64,000 bases of DNA from Kordiimonas sp. SCSIO 12610 (GTDB lineage Bacteria > Pseudomonadota > Alphaproteobacteria > Sphingomonadales > Kordiimonadaceae): contig NZ_CP073747.1 in assembly GCF_024398015.1 (NCBI RefSeq), positions 2,973,001 to 3,037,000 of the forward strand, given 5' to 3'. The position numbers and the translations under genes are program-made. The notes under the pieces were generated by a model. It was not told the DNA's origin. It made no database searches and saw only the letters and a program-made list of their open reading frames with translations. Below, in pieces: positions 27,172-36,369 of the stretch (positions are counted from its first letter, which is position 1; each line of letters opens with the position of its first letter).

Positions 27172-30032
27172 TAAACGGCGGCCGAGTCAATTTTCTCAAC
27201 AGCGGATTGACAACGGTTACAAAGATCACCGTTCTCGCTCACCTCAGGTGAAACAACCCAGCACCGTTCGCATTTTTGACCTTCTGCTACTGATGCTTGA
27301 ACGCTAAGAGCGTCCGCGAACACCTGCTCACCTTCTGGTGCAGAAACTAGCTGAGCGGCTGATGTGATGAATATTTCATCCATATCAAGGCCATCAAAAA
27401 GCGTGTTAAGTTCTTCAAAGTGTTGAGCTTCAATTGAAACATCCACACGTGCCTGCAAGCTTGAACCAATTGTTTTATCGCGGCGCATTTCTTCTAATTT
27501 ACCGTTTACTGCCGTTTTGACAGTACGAATTTTAGCCCACTTCTCTGCCAGAGCATCATTCTGCCACGCGGCTGGCGTATCTAACCATAGCTCGCGGTGT
27601 ACACTAGGAACGTCTGTACCAAAACGAGATTGCCAAACTTCTTCCGACGTGAACGATAGCACTGGAGCAAACCAGGTTACCAAACGTCGGAATACTGCAT
27701 CCAATACTGTGCGTGCAGCGCGGCGGCGTTCGTCGTCCGGATGATCACAGTAAAAACAATCTTTCCTGATTTCAAAATAGAAATTACTCAGATCAACGAT
27801 GCAGAATTGATAAAGTGCCTGAAATACAGGGTTAAAATCATATGTATTTGTTTTCGATTTGATCATGCTATCAAGCTCAAACAAGCGGTGTAGAACCCAG
27901 CGTTCCAATTCCGGCATCTTGTCTTCGCTCAAGCGCTCTTCTTCTGTGAAACCAACCAAGTTACCAAGCATATAGCGCATTGTGTTACGGATCTTACGGT
28001 AGGCATCTGCCTGCCCTTTCATGATCTCATCACCGATCCGCACATCGCTTGTGTAATCAACAGCAACAACCCAAAGGCGGAGAATATCTGCACCGTATTG
28101 CTCTATCACCTTATGCGGTGAAACGGTGTTCCCTAACGATTTGGACATCTTGCGGCCTTCACCATCCATTGTGAAGCCATGGGTTAATACGCCCTTATAG
28201 GGGGCAACACCGCGCGTTCCACAACTTTCAAGTAGGCTTGACTGGAACCAGCCACGGTGCTGATCAGAACCTTCAAGGTATAGATCAGCGGGGCTTTGCA
28301 AGTCATCGCGGTCTTCGCAGACAAAAGCATGGGTACAGCCGCTGTCAAACCAAACATCCAGAATGTCATGAACTTGCTCATAATCCTCAGCGTTGTAGTC
28401 GTCGCCGAGGAATTCCTGCGCCGGAATAGCAACCCACGCGTCTGCCCCGCCGTTTGTCACAGCATTAACAATGCGTGCGTTCACAGCGTCATCGTTCAAC
28501 ACTTCGCCTGTTGCCTTGTTTACAAAGACCGTAATCGGAACACCCCACGCACGCTGACGGGAGATTACCCAGTCCGGGCGATCAGCAACCATCGCTTCGA
28601 TGCGGTTTTTACCAGCTGCCGGGAAGAAATTCACATCCTCGCGGATCGCCTTCAACGCTTTATCACGGAGCCCCGTTTTCGACATTGAGATAAACCACTG
28701 TGGCGTATTTCTAAAGATGAGTGGCGCTTTTGAGCGCCAACTGTGCGGATAACTGTGAACCAATTTGCCCTTAGCCATAAGAGCACGAACCCCGGTCAAC
28801 AATTCACAAACATTGTCGGCAACCTTATAGACGTGTTGCCCTGCTACAAGCCCAACATGATCATAGTAACAGCCGGCTTCATTCACTGTATAAGGAACCG
28901 GGATGCCATTTTGAACATGAGCAACAACATAGTCATCATCACCGTGCCCAGGTGCTGTATGCACAAAACCTGTACCTGCATCGATAGTTACATGATCACC
29001 AGCAAGCATTGGCACATCAAAATCATAATGCCCGTCAGCGTCAGTATGGCCTCGCCACGGATGCGATAGAACAGTACCGCTTAAAACCTCACCTTTGAAT
29101 TGTGAAACGACTGAATGTCCTTCGATGCCAGCACGGGCAGCAAAATCGGAAACGAGCGCGGACGCAATAACTAACCTGTCGCCCGCCTCAACAAGCGCAC
29201 CTTCACCAACACCAGTAACTTCAAGAACCGAATAATCAACATTCGGGCCATAGCAAACCGCACGGTTTGCAGGGATCGTCCAAGGGGTTGTTGTCCAGAT
29301 AACAACTCGCGCGCCTTCTGGTAAATCCGCGTTTGTGCTCACAACATCAAACGCAACATCGATCTGTGTTGACGTGTGATCATGATACTCCACCTCTGCT
29401 TCCGCGAGTGCTGTTTTTTCAACAGGGGACCACATTACAGGCTTCGAACCACGATATAGCGAACCGTTTTTGGCAAACTTTAGAAGCTCCTCAACGATCT
29501 TGGCCTCTGCCTCGAACTTCATGGTTGTGTATGGGTTTTCCCAATCACCAAAGATACCAAGGCGCTTGAATTGCTCTTTCTGAACCCCGATCCAGTTCGC
29601 GGCAAATTCGCGGCACTCACGGCGGAATTCCACTGGATCAACTTCGTCCTTGTTCTTTTTCTTTTTGCGGTATTTTTCTTCGATTTTCCATTCAATCGGA
29701 AGACCGTGACAGTCCCAGCCAGGCACATAGGGGCTGTTTTTCCCCATCATCTGCTGAGATTTAACAATGACGTCCTTGAGGACCTTATTCATTGCGTGAC
29801 CGATGTGAATATCACCGTTGGCGTAAGGAGGCCCATCATGCAGGATGAACTTCTCGCGGTCTTTTGCGTCTTCACGCAGTTGCTTGTAAATATTTTCCTC
29901 TTCCCAACGTTTCAAAAACTCCGGTTCGCGCTTCGGCAAACCAGCACGCATCGGAAAGTCAGTTTTAGGAAGGAATACTGTATCGCGGTAATCGCGACCT
30001 TCGTTTTCTGGAGTATTTTTATCAGCAGCCAT
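27171..30032 (-). CDS. ileS: Isoleucyl-tRNA synthetase
   Basis: This class I synthetase of 953 residues has HIGH at 76-79 and KMSKS near residue 627. The editing domain lies between them (TTPWTIPANRAVCYGP is part of the CP1 site). The C-terminal zinc ribbon is present as CERCW and CNRCQ. It charges tRNA-Ile and edits misactivated valine. It has a leader of about 290 bases after terC that includes a GC-rich hairpin (30123-30146) but nothing like a T-box. Confidence 0.97.
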   Translation of the reverse strand: MAADKNTPENEGRDYRDTVFLPKTDFPMRAGLPKREPEFLKRWEEENIYKQLREDAKDREKFILHDGPPYANGDIHIGHAMNKVLKDVIVKSQQMMGKNSPYVPGWDCHGLPIEWKIEEKYRKKKKNKDEVDPVEFRRECREFAANWIGVQKEQFKRLGIFGDWENPYTTMKFEAEAKIVEELLKFAKNGSLYRGSKPVMWSPVEKTALAEAEVEYHDHTSTQIDVAFDVVSTNADLPEGARVVIWTTTPWTIPANRAVCYGPNVDYSVLEVTGVGEGALVEAGDRLVIASALVSDFAARAGIEGHSVVSQFKGEVLSGTVLSHPWRGHTDADGHYDFDVPMLAGDHVTIDAGTGFVHTAPGHGDDDYVVAHVQNGIPVPYTVNEAGCYYDHVGLVAGQHVYKVADNVCELLTGVRALMAKGKLVHSYPHSWRSKAPLIFRNTPQWFISMSKTGLRDKALKAIREDVNFFPAAGKNRIEAMVADRPDWVISRQRAWGVPITVFVNKATGEVLNDDAVNARIVNAVTNGGADAWVAIPAQEFLGDDYNAEDYEQVHDILDVWFDSGCTHAFVCEDRDDLQSPADLYLEGSDQHRGWFQSSLLESCGTRGVAPYKGVLTHGFTMDGEGRKMSKSLGNTVSPHKVIEQYGADILRLWVVAVDYTSDVRIGDEIMKGQADAYRKIRNTMRYMLGNLVGFTEEERLSEDKMPELERWVLHRLFELDSMIKSKTNTYDFNPVFQALYQFCIVDLSNFYFEIRKDCFYCDHPDDERRRAARTVLDAVFRRLVTWFAPVLSFTSEEVWQSRFGTDVPSVHRELWLDTPAAWQNDALAEKWAKIRTVKTAVNGKLEEMRRDKTIGSSLQARVDVSIEAQHFEELNTLFDGLDMDEIFITSAAQLVSAPEGEQVFADALSVQASVAEGQKCERCWVVSPEVSENGDLCNRCQSAVEKIDSAAV

Positions 30033-30122
30033 CTTTAGTGTGCTCGTCTTCTATATCAAATGCAACAAACAGGCCTGTAGCCCGGTGCATATATTCAATT
30101 GTCAGGATTTATAGTTAGAAGC

Positions 30123-30146
30123 CCCGGTCGCTCTTAAAGCGCCGGG
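30123..30146. other. GC-rich hairpin in the ileS upstream region
   Basis: CCCGG, a bulged T and CGCT pair with AGCG and CCGGG around a five-base loop. It lies about 90 bases upstream of the ileS start and has no U tract. It may be an RNA structure in the ileS leader or a weak terminator. The rest of the 291-base gap holds a 10-base palindrome, ACAGGCCTGT (30069-30078), and no gene that I can support. Confidence 0.35.
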
Positions 30147-30278
30147 CCAATAATTCGGCCACAAAATATTATGCCGTCTACAAACAGGCAGCTTCTCAAA
30201 ACGTTACTATGTGTTTCTGTCATCAACATGATAGTTTCTTTATCAGCGTATATAAAACGTGTCGAGCCTTCTCATACA

Positions 30279-30307
30279 AATAAGGAGCTACAATGTCACT
30301 CCTTATT
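30279..30307 (-). terminator. Probable terminator after the terC-like gene
   Basis: AATAAGGAG (30279-30287) and CTCCTTATT (30299-30307) form a perfect 9-base stem with an 11-base loop, beginning 17 bases past the stop. On the minus strand it continues TTATTTG, a weak U tract, so termination may be partial. Confidence 0.5.
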
Positions 30308-30323
30308 CCCTAGCAAACAAGCT

Positions 30324-31055
30324 TTAACCAACGTTTTTTTGTTTTTTCGCGGCTTTCCTACCACGAACCAGCAAATTCACCACTTCTACACCCAAGGCAA
30401 ATGCCATTGAGAAATAGATATATCCTTTAGGGATGTGCTGCCCTAGCCCTTCGGCGACAAGGAACACTCCGATCAATAGAATGAAAGCCAGTGCCAACAC
30501 TTTAAGCGTTGGGAAACGGGCAATAAAATCTGAGATATAGCTTGCTGAGAATAACATAACCGCCATCGCAACGGTCATAGCAGCAATAATAACACCGATA
30601 TTTTCTGTTAAACCTACGGCGGTCATCACTGAATCAAAAGAGAAGATAATATCGATCAATACGATTTGAGCCACAACCGCCATCATAACACCAGAATAAG
30701 CCTTGTATTCCCGTTCTTTATCTCCAGTGATTTCATCGTGGATACTATTACTTCCTTTATACAACAGGAACCCGCCACCAAAGAGCATCAAAATATCCTT
30801 GCCTGAGAAGGCATGATCAAACAGTTCAAAAAATGGTTCCTTGAGGCCAATAATCCACGAAACACCCAGCAAAAGAAGAATTCGTGCCACCAAAGCCAGA
30901 ATTAATCCCATATTTCTGGCGGTTTTAGCCTGTTTTTCTTCCAAATGCTCAACGACTAACGCGATGAAAACCACGTTATCTACACCCAAAATAATTTCAA
31001 GCGATGCCAACGTAATAAAACTGACCCACAGATTGTAATCCAGTAGAAAGTCCAT
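30324..31055 (-). CDS. TerC-family integral membrane protein
   Basis: The 243-residue protein has about seven membrane segments. It carries the TerC/YgdQ signatures LEIILGVDNVVFIALV near the N terminus and DIIFSFDSVMTAVGL in the middle, both with acidic residues inside membrane helices, as expected for a metal-handling transporter. Family members are linked to manganese export or tellurium resistance; the substrate here is not known. I use the ATG at 31055 and not a TTG three codons upstream. The gene lies between ribF and ileS on the same strand. Confidence 0.86.
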   Translation of the reverse strand: MDFLLDYNLWVSFITLASLEIILGVDNVVFIALVVEHLEEKQAKTARNMGLILALVARILLLLGVSWIIGLKEPFFELFDHAFSGKDILMLFGGGFLLYKGSNSIHDEITGDKEREYKAYSGVMMAVVAQIVLIDIIFSFDSVMTAVGLTENIGVIIAAMTVAMAVMLFSASYISDFIARFPTLKVLALAFILLIGVFLVAEGLGQHIPKGYIYFSMAFALGVEVVNLLVRGRKAAKKQKNVG

Positions 31056-31108
31056 CAGACTCAAAGCCCCCGATTTTTAATCATTATCAATACGCCAGAC
31101 ATATAGCA

Positions 31109-32152
31109 CTATACTGTATGCTTTACAGCAGCTTTATCATGCTGCGCTGGAAAACGGTCTAAATATTCGTCTAAACTTGGTAAATGAAGATGATCGCGGT
31201 CATTTTCAGGATCAGAGAGCAAACGCGCTGCACTTTCTACGTCCTTTGCAATTTGCTCCTTCAGGTCTTCCAGGCCAGCAAACTTTTGCTCAGAGCGTAT
31301 GAAAGAGACAATTTCAACACGTGCATCACAACCATAAATGTCACCAGAAAAGTTAAAGAGGAAAACCTCCATCAACACATCCCGTTTATCAAAGGTCGGT
31401 CTTTTACCGATATTGGCGACGCCGTTATATATAGTATCGTCTTCCCCTAATTTCACACGAACCGCATACACGCCGAGTTTCGGTTGCAAGTTCTCGCCAA
31501 GTTCAATATTTGCCGTTGGAAAATCAATGGTTCGCCCGCGTTGGTCACCTTTGACAACCTTTCCGTTGATTATCCACCAATGGCCTAAAAGTGCCGCTGC
31601 TTGGCGTGCCCGCCCATCACTTAATGCTGTTCGTACCAAAGTAGAGGAATAGACATCGCCTGCAAAACCCTCGATGCCAACAGTTACCGGATTGATGACA
31701 GTTAGGCCAAACCCTAACTCACGCCCGCTCGCCTCAAGCATATTAGTGTCGCCAGCACGTCCCTTGCCAAAGCGATAATCATAACCAACACAAACATGTT
31801 TTGTATTCAGTCGTTTAACAAGAATATCAGCAATAAAGTCTGAAGCAGACATAGACGCCAAGCTAGAATCAAAAGGCAAAACAACCAGCTGATCTACACC
31901 AAATTTTTCAAGCAAAAGTGCCCTTTCAGATGCTGTTGTTAACCGAAATGGTGGTTTATCAGGCGCGAAAAAACTAACCGGATGCGGCTCCATTACAACA
32001 ACCGTCAATGGAACCCCCAACTCCCTTGCCTTACGGCCGGCCTCCCCAACCACAACATGGTGTCCTCTATGAAAACCATCAAAGTTCCCAAGTGCGATCA
32101 CGCATCCATTGGCTTGATTATTGATTATGTCTATATGTTCAAAAATTTTCAT
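31109..32152 (-). CDS. ribF: Bifunctional riboflavin kinase/FMN adenylyltransferase
   Basis: It makes FMN from riboflavin and then FAD. The N-terminal nucleotidyltransferase domain has ALGNFDGFHRGHH and YDYRFGKGRAGD. The C-terminal kinase domain has RTIDFPTANIEL, KLGVYAVRV and GVANIGKRPTFD. The 347-residue length is somewhat above the usual 310. It heads the leftward ribF-terC-ileS-lspA series, similar to the ribF-ileS-lspA order found in many proteobacteria but with terC inserted. Confidence 0.95.
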   Translation of the reverse strand: MKIFEHIDIINNQANGCVIALGNFDGFHRGHHVVVGEAGRKARELGVPLTVVVMEPHPVSFFAPDKPPFRLTTASERALLLEKFGVDQLVVLPFDSSLASMSASDFIADILVKRLNTKHVCVGYDYRFGKGRAGDTNMLEASGRELGFGLTVINPVTVGIEGFAGDVYSSTLVRTALSDGRARQAAALLGHWWIINGKVVKGDQRGRTIDFPTANIELGENLQPKLGVYAVRVKLGEDDTIYNGVANIGKRPTFDKRDVLMEVFLFNFSGDIYGCDARVEIVSFIRSEQKFAGLEDLKEQIAKDVESAARLLSDPENDRDHLHLPSLDEYLDRFPAQHDKAAVKHTV

Positions 32153-32495
32153 ACCGGAAAAGCAACCTTATTTATGGCTGGGATTTTGTAATTAGCACCC
32201 TGTAATAAGCCATCATCCATAGCCACAGCAACAACAAGAATATTTTCACCATCAGTTAAGGCGTTAAACAAACACCAAATGCGTGAAATATACTATTTTA
32301 AACAACATACCGTTTGATTTATTAACCATATTCTCTAAGGTGACATACATAATTAATAAAAGTTGAGAAAATTTTGGAATGTTTTCTGTGAGTTAACCAA
32401 TTCTTCATAAGGATGGCGATACTGTCTGCATGAGCAAACGGGTAACTCAAAAGTTATTCATTAGGATTAATTAATATTTATTTAGAGGGAAGATC
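32153..32495. other. Divergent intergenic region between ribF and cheY
   Basis: These 343 bases are AT-rich and hold no gene that I can support. Two TTAACCA-type octamers occur at 32332-32339 (TTAACCAT) and 32393-32400 (TTAACCAA), resembling CtrA half-sites, but no TTAA-N7-TTAA pair is present. A purine-rich GAGGGAAG lies just before the cheY start. Promoters for both flanking genes should be here, but I cannot place them. Confidence 0.4.
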
Positions 32496-32882
32496 ATGGC
32501 CGTTGATTTGGGTATGCCGATCCTTATCGTTGATGATTACAAAACTATGCTTCGTATTGTACGCAACTTATTGAAGCAACTTGGTTTCAATAATGTTGAT
32601 GAAGCAACAGATGGTGCTATGGCTTTGGAAAAAGCAAGAGCGAAAAGCTACAGTCTCATTATTTCTGACTGGAACATGGAGCCCATGACTGGTTACGAGT
32701 TCCTGAAAGAAGTTCGGGCTGATAATCAGCTAAAAGACACTCCCTTTATTATGGTTACTGCCGAATCAAAGACAGACAACGTGATTGCTGCAAAAAAAGC
32801 GGGCGTAAACAATTATATTGTGAAGCCGTTTAATGCTGCAACATTGAAGTCCAAACTTGTCGCTGTACTCGGAGACTTCTAA
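32496..32882 (+). CDS. CheY-like single-domain response regulator
   Basis: The 128-residue protein is only a receiver domain. The acidic pair D13/D14, phosphoacceptor D58 in SDWNM, T88 and K110 (KPF) are all present. CheY-P normally binds FliM at the flagellar switch. The neighbouring cheZ starts on the base after its stop codon (TAAATG). No cheA, cheW or receptor gene is in the window, so its kinase lies elsewhere. The ATG at 32496 has GAGGGAAG upstream. Confidence 0.9.
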   Translation: MAVDLGMPILIVDDYKTMLRIVRNLLKQLGFNNVDEATDGAMALEKARAKSYSLIISDWNMEPMTGYEFLKEVRADNQLKDTPFIMVTAESKTDNVIAAKKAGVNNYIVKPFNAATLKSKLVAVLGDF

Positions 32883-33863
32883 ATGCTGAACGAAGAGCTT
32901 CCTCGCCAGATTGAGTTACTCGTAGACAATCTCCGTAAAAACGGTGATGAAGCTCGTTCGCTTACTGACGTCGCAATGGTTACCGAAGTTCTGATCGGTA
33001 CCATGCAGGCTTTCTTTAGAACGGTTGATACCGCGATATATAAAGAATGCCGGGAATTAGGCGAATATATCAGCAATGCCCGCAAGGAAATCGCAAGCCT
33101 ACAACCAGCCAGCAGTGACGATGACGACGAAAAAAGTGATCGCCTTCCAAGAGCGGGGATGGAGCTTGATGCAATTGTGCAAGCTACAGAAGACGCAACC
33201 AACACTATCATGGAAGCGGCTGAAGAAATCATGGGCGCAGATGTCAGCGACATTGATGCATACCAAGCCCTTACGACCGATGCCGTCATGCGCATTTTTG
33301 AAGCTTGTTCATTCCAAGATATTACAGGTCAACGTGTATCAAAAGTTGTCCAGACCCTTCATCACATTGAAGAACGTGTGGAAGAGCTTAGCCAACTTCT
33401 CGGAGTTAGCGAAAAAGACATTCTGGAGTCTAAAAAATTAGAAGCAGATAAGGTTACAGAAGACCAGGCACTATTGGCGGGACCTGCTCTTGACGGTGAA
33501 GGCATTGATCAGAGTGATATTGACGCACTGCTTAACGACGACCTTCCGGGTGATGTGGCACCAAAAGCTGCTCCTCTAGAGACACCTGCCCCCTCCCCTG
33601 AGCCCACGCCAGAACCAAAACCAACTCCACCTCCTGCGCCCGAACCTCCGAAGGCTGTGAACCCTAAGCAATTGGACAATATGTTCGAAGAAGATTTCGA
33701 CCCAATGGCTGAAATCGCAGCAAAAGAGGAAGAGAAGAAAGCGCAGAGAGAAGCAGAAGCAGCGCAATCTGTTGTCACAGACAATTCAGAACCTGAAGCA
33801 GAAATTGATATGCCCGAGGGTGAAGAAGTATCACAAGACGATATCGACGCACTCTTTGGCTAA
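32883..33863 (+). CDS. cheZ: CheZ-family CheY-P phosphatase with two docking motifs
   Basis: It removes phosphate from CheY-P. The helical core (about 1-175) carries the catalytic signature FQDITGQRV with Q145, matching the FQDLTGQ of E. coli CheZ. The 326-residue length exceeds E. coli CheZ (214). The extra C-terminal part is a Pro/Glu linker (about 231-257) and an acidic coil. It holds two near-identical peptides, DQSDIDALLND at 209-219 and SQDDIDALFG at 317-326, which resemble the CheY-binding peptide at the CheZ C terminus and the FliM N terminus. The gene is coupled to cheY. Confidence 0.88.
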   Translation: MLNEELPRQIELLVDNLRKNGDEARSLTDVAMVTEVLIGTMQAFFRTVDTAIYKECRELGEYISNARKEIASLQPASSDDDDEKSDRLPRAGMELDAIVQATEDATNTIMEAAEEIMGADVSDIDAYQALTTDAVMRIFEACSFQDITGQRVSKVVQTLHHIEERVEELSQLLGVSEKDILESKKLEADKVTEDQALLAGPALDGEGIDQSDIDALLNDDLPGDVAPKAAPLETPAPSPEPTPEPKPTPPPAPEPPKAVNPKQLDNMFEEDFDPMAEIAAKEEEKKAQREAEAAQSVVTDNSEPEAEIDMPEGEEVSQDDIDALFG

Positions 33864-33879
33864 TCGTCCTCAGTATTCA

Positions 33880-34776
33880 CTATATCTTTAACTCCTCAGC
33901 GACAGCCGTCGGAATTATTGTGTCGTCAAAATCAAATGATTCAGTGAAGACAGCTGAAGGTATAGCATCATTATCAACCTGATTTAAAACATTCGACAAC
34001 TCGTGTCGGTGAATACCGCCTGCGATTAACAGGCTGCTTAATCCTGCCCCAACAGCACCCGTGATATCGGTTTTCATGCTGTCCCCTATCATTAAAACTC
34101 TGCCTTTATTGATATCTGGCATATCAACTTCATCCAAGCAGGCATCAAATGCGGATTTCATAGGTTTCCCGTACCATCTAACATCACCGCCCATATCTGT
34201 ATAAATATCGGCCACAGCCCCGGCACAATAATATAGCCGGTCACCAACGTGCACAACACGGTCAGGGTTGGCACATAAAAAGGGAATGTCGTTTTGTCGT
34301 GCGACAGAGAGAAATTCACGATGTTTCTCAAGGTCAGAAAAGGCAAGGTCTGTTGCCAAGATAACATCCGCATCATCCGGGCTATTCACTAAAGATACTG
34401 GCAGTCCTTCGATTGTGTTAGAATCGCTCTCTGGGCCCATGTGATATAGTTTAGCACCAGAAAAATGGTTTCGAACTTCATCGCGGGCCAGCCCACCGGA
34501 TGTAACAACAAAATCAGTCAGTTGTTTCGGCAATCCCATGTTGATCAAATGATTGCGCACATATTCTCGAGGACGCGGCGCATTAGAGAGAAAAATCGTT
34601 TGAACGCCGTTTCTTCTGGCACATTCAATTGCTGCGCCCGCATTTTTATGCAACGTAACACCATCATGCATGACGCCCCAAAGGTCACAAATAATTAAGT
34701 CAAAACGACTTAAATGCTCTTCAATGCCATGCCACAACTCAATAGAAGCTGGATCAGTTACCACTGTCTCTGACAT
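33880..34776 (-). CDS. HAD-superfamily class IIA hydrolase (NagD-like, TIGR01459 type)
   Basis: The 298-residue protein has the first HAD motif as CDLWGVMHDG with D31, motif II as FLSNAPRP, and the C-terminal MIGDSMKTDITGA metal motif. The cap belongs to class IIA, as in NagD and 4-nitrophenylphosphatases. The substrate is unknown, but a small sugar or nucleotide phosphate is likely. It converges on cheZ at 16 bases and lies 42 bases after the TipF-like gene on the same strand. Confidence 0.87.
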   Translation of the reverse strand: MSETVVTDPASIELWHGIEEHLSRFDLIICDLWGVMHDGVTLHKNAGAAIECARRNGVQTIFLSNAPRPREYVRNHLINMGLPKQLTDFVVTSGGLARDEVRNHFSGAKLYHMGPESDSNTIEGLPVSLVNSPDDADVILATDLAFSDLEKHREFLSVARQNDIPFLCANPDRVVHVGDRLYYCAGAVADIYTDMGGDVRWYGKPMKSAFDACLDEVDMPDINKGRVLMIGDSMKTDITGAVGAGLSSLLIAGGIHRHELSNVLNQVDNDAIPSAVFTESFDFDDTIIPTAVAEELKI

Positions 34777-34818
34777 ATGTTTGCCCCAAATAAATTCGGA
34801 AATCAGAATAGTTAGGAT

Positions 34819-36165
34819 TTAAAAATCACGGTCCAAAGTCGCTGGTAGCGCGGGCTCTCCAAAATGATATCCCTGAGCATATTCAAGGCCGGCATCAATG
34901 ATCCGCGAGACCATTTCTTCATTTTCGATTCGACTCGCGATCAATTCCATTCCGTTACGGCGTAGCTCTGACTTTAGGCTAGCAATATCTTCTTCTTGAT
35001 CTCTCAAAAGCGGGACAGCATCAATCTTGATAAATTTGAAATAGTTACGCCCTAGATCATCATAATCCATTTTCAGGTCGTCAACTTGATCAAGCGAGAA
35101 GCCAAAACCTCGACGCCCCAGCGACTGAAGGCGTTCTTTTACTGTGCTGCTCAAAGCCATGTAGTCACGTTGTGAAATCTCGAAAACAAATCGCCCAGTA
35201 AATTCTTCATGTGACATCATGAAATCAACGAACTGCGGGAAAAAGTCCTGATCATCCATGGAGTATTTCGACAGATTACATACAAAGCTTACACCTGCTC
35301 TTCTAGGCCCAAGACGCCGGACAAGTTGAATTAGTCGGAACAATAGAAGATTATCAATAGTGCCGATCAGGCCTTCCTGCTCTGCAAGTTTGATATACTG
35401 ACGCGGTAAAATAATATTGCCATTCTCATCCCGAACCCTCGAAAAACACTCATAATGGGCAACGTTCCTGGATGGCATCGCCATAATGGGCTGTAGATAC
35501 AGGTCAACCCGGTTTTCCGATAGCGAGCTTTGAATAACCGAAAACAACTGCTCTTCATCTTGAACAACGCGTATAAGTGATTGATTAGAATCAGCCGACA
35601 AGGAGTTTTGATTTGATGCAGACGCGCCGTCGCGCTCATTCGAAATATAAATATCTCCGTCCGGGTTATCTTGTTCTAATTCCTGATCTTCATTTAATTC
35701 AAGAACAGCAGCATCTTCATTATCAAAATTAATGGCTTCGTTAGACGCTTTACGCTCTGCCAACTCACGCTCTTCTTCTGCGATTTGCTGGCTTTTTCTC
35801 TGCAATTCGTTTTCTTTTTGAACCACCTGTCCGATAAGCGTTTGCAGAACCTTCAGTTCGCTAACCAGCGTGTCCTTATTCACTTTAGAGTCTGGCTGGC
35901 TGCCAACAGCGCGCTTCGTTTTTTCCAAATCAGTCCGAAGGAAAACGGTTTTATCTTCCAACTTTTCGATACGCTCTGCATTTAATGTACGGCGCGCACT
36001 CGCGGCAAGTAACTGGTGGATATGGAGTGCCAGAAAAAACACAACCACCGCAGCCAGATTTGCATGATCCTGATCTACCTCTGCTAAACTTACGGGTAAA
36101 ACCGCTGTTGCAATAGCAAATACAAGATACGACAATATAAGAACTATATGTGTCACTGGCGCCAT
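34819..36165 (-). CDS. Membrane-anchored EAL-domain protein, TipF-like
   Basis: Two N-terminal membrane helices (about 4-27 and 35-57) are followed by a coiled coil (about 62-138), an acidic linker and a C-terminal EAL domain from about residue 200. The EAL signature reads ECF at 239-241, and later metal motifs look degenerate, so c-di-GMP binding is more likely than cleavage. Length and layout match Caulobacter TipF, which places new flagella at the cell pole. I use ATG 36165, with AGGAG at a good distance, rather than TTG 36168. The nearby cheY-cheZ pair fits a motility role. Confidence 0.78.
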   Translation of the reverse strand: MAPVTHIVLILSYLVFAIATAVLPVSLAEVDQDHANLAAVVVFFLALHIHQLLAASARRTLNAERIEKLEDKTVFLRTDLEKTKRAVGSQPDSKVNKDTLVSELKVLQTLIGQVVQKENELQRKSQQIAEEERELAERKASNEAINFDNEDAAVLELNEDQELEQDNPDGDIYISNERDGASASNQNSLSADSNQSLIRVVQDEEQLFSVIQSSLSENRVDLYLQPIMAMPSRNVAHYECFSRVRDENGNIILPRQYIKLAEQEGLIGTIDNLLLFRLIQLVRRLGPRRAGVSFVCNLSKYSMDDQDFFPQFVDFMMSHEEFTGRFVFEISQRDYMALSSTVKERLQSLGRRGFGFSLDQVDDLKMDYDDLGRNYFKFIKIDAVPLLRDQEEDIASLKSELRRNGMELIASRIENEEMVSRIIDAGLEYAQGYHFGEPALPATLDRDF

Positions 36166-36369
36166 CAAGTTACTCCTGAAATCATCAACATGTTGGTGTC
36201 TAATATAACAACGGACATGATTCTATTAAAAGCGATACTTTCATTCAAAATCACATGCTCGCACACCTTACCCGTCAGGTTAAGCCTTTTATATGCCCGA
36301 ACCTGATCAAAGCCTTAACATCACCACAAAAGCATGTCATCATCACAAACAAATTAAGGGAGAATTCAA

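Noticed and set aside
30033-30323. A T-box or similar riboswitch upstream of ileS
   Set aside because: Only a single GC-rich hairpin is present and no T-box signature or antiterminator alternative is seen; T-boxes are also rare outside Gram-positives.
32411-32432. A sigma-54-like TGGC...TGCA sequence upstream of cheY
   Set aside because: The GG and GC pairs are separated by 11 bases, where sigma-54 promoters need 10, and the flanking consensus is poor.
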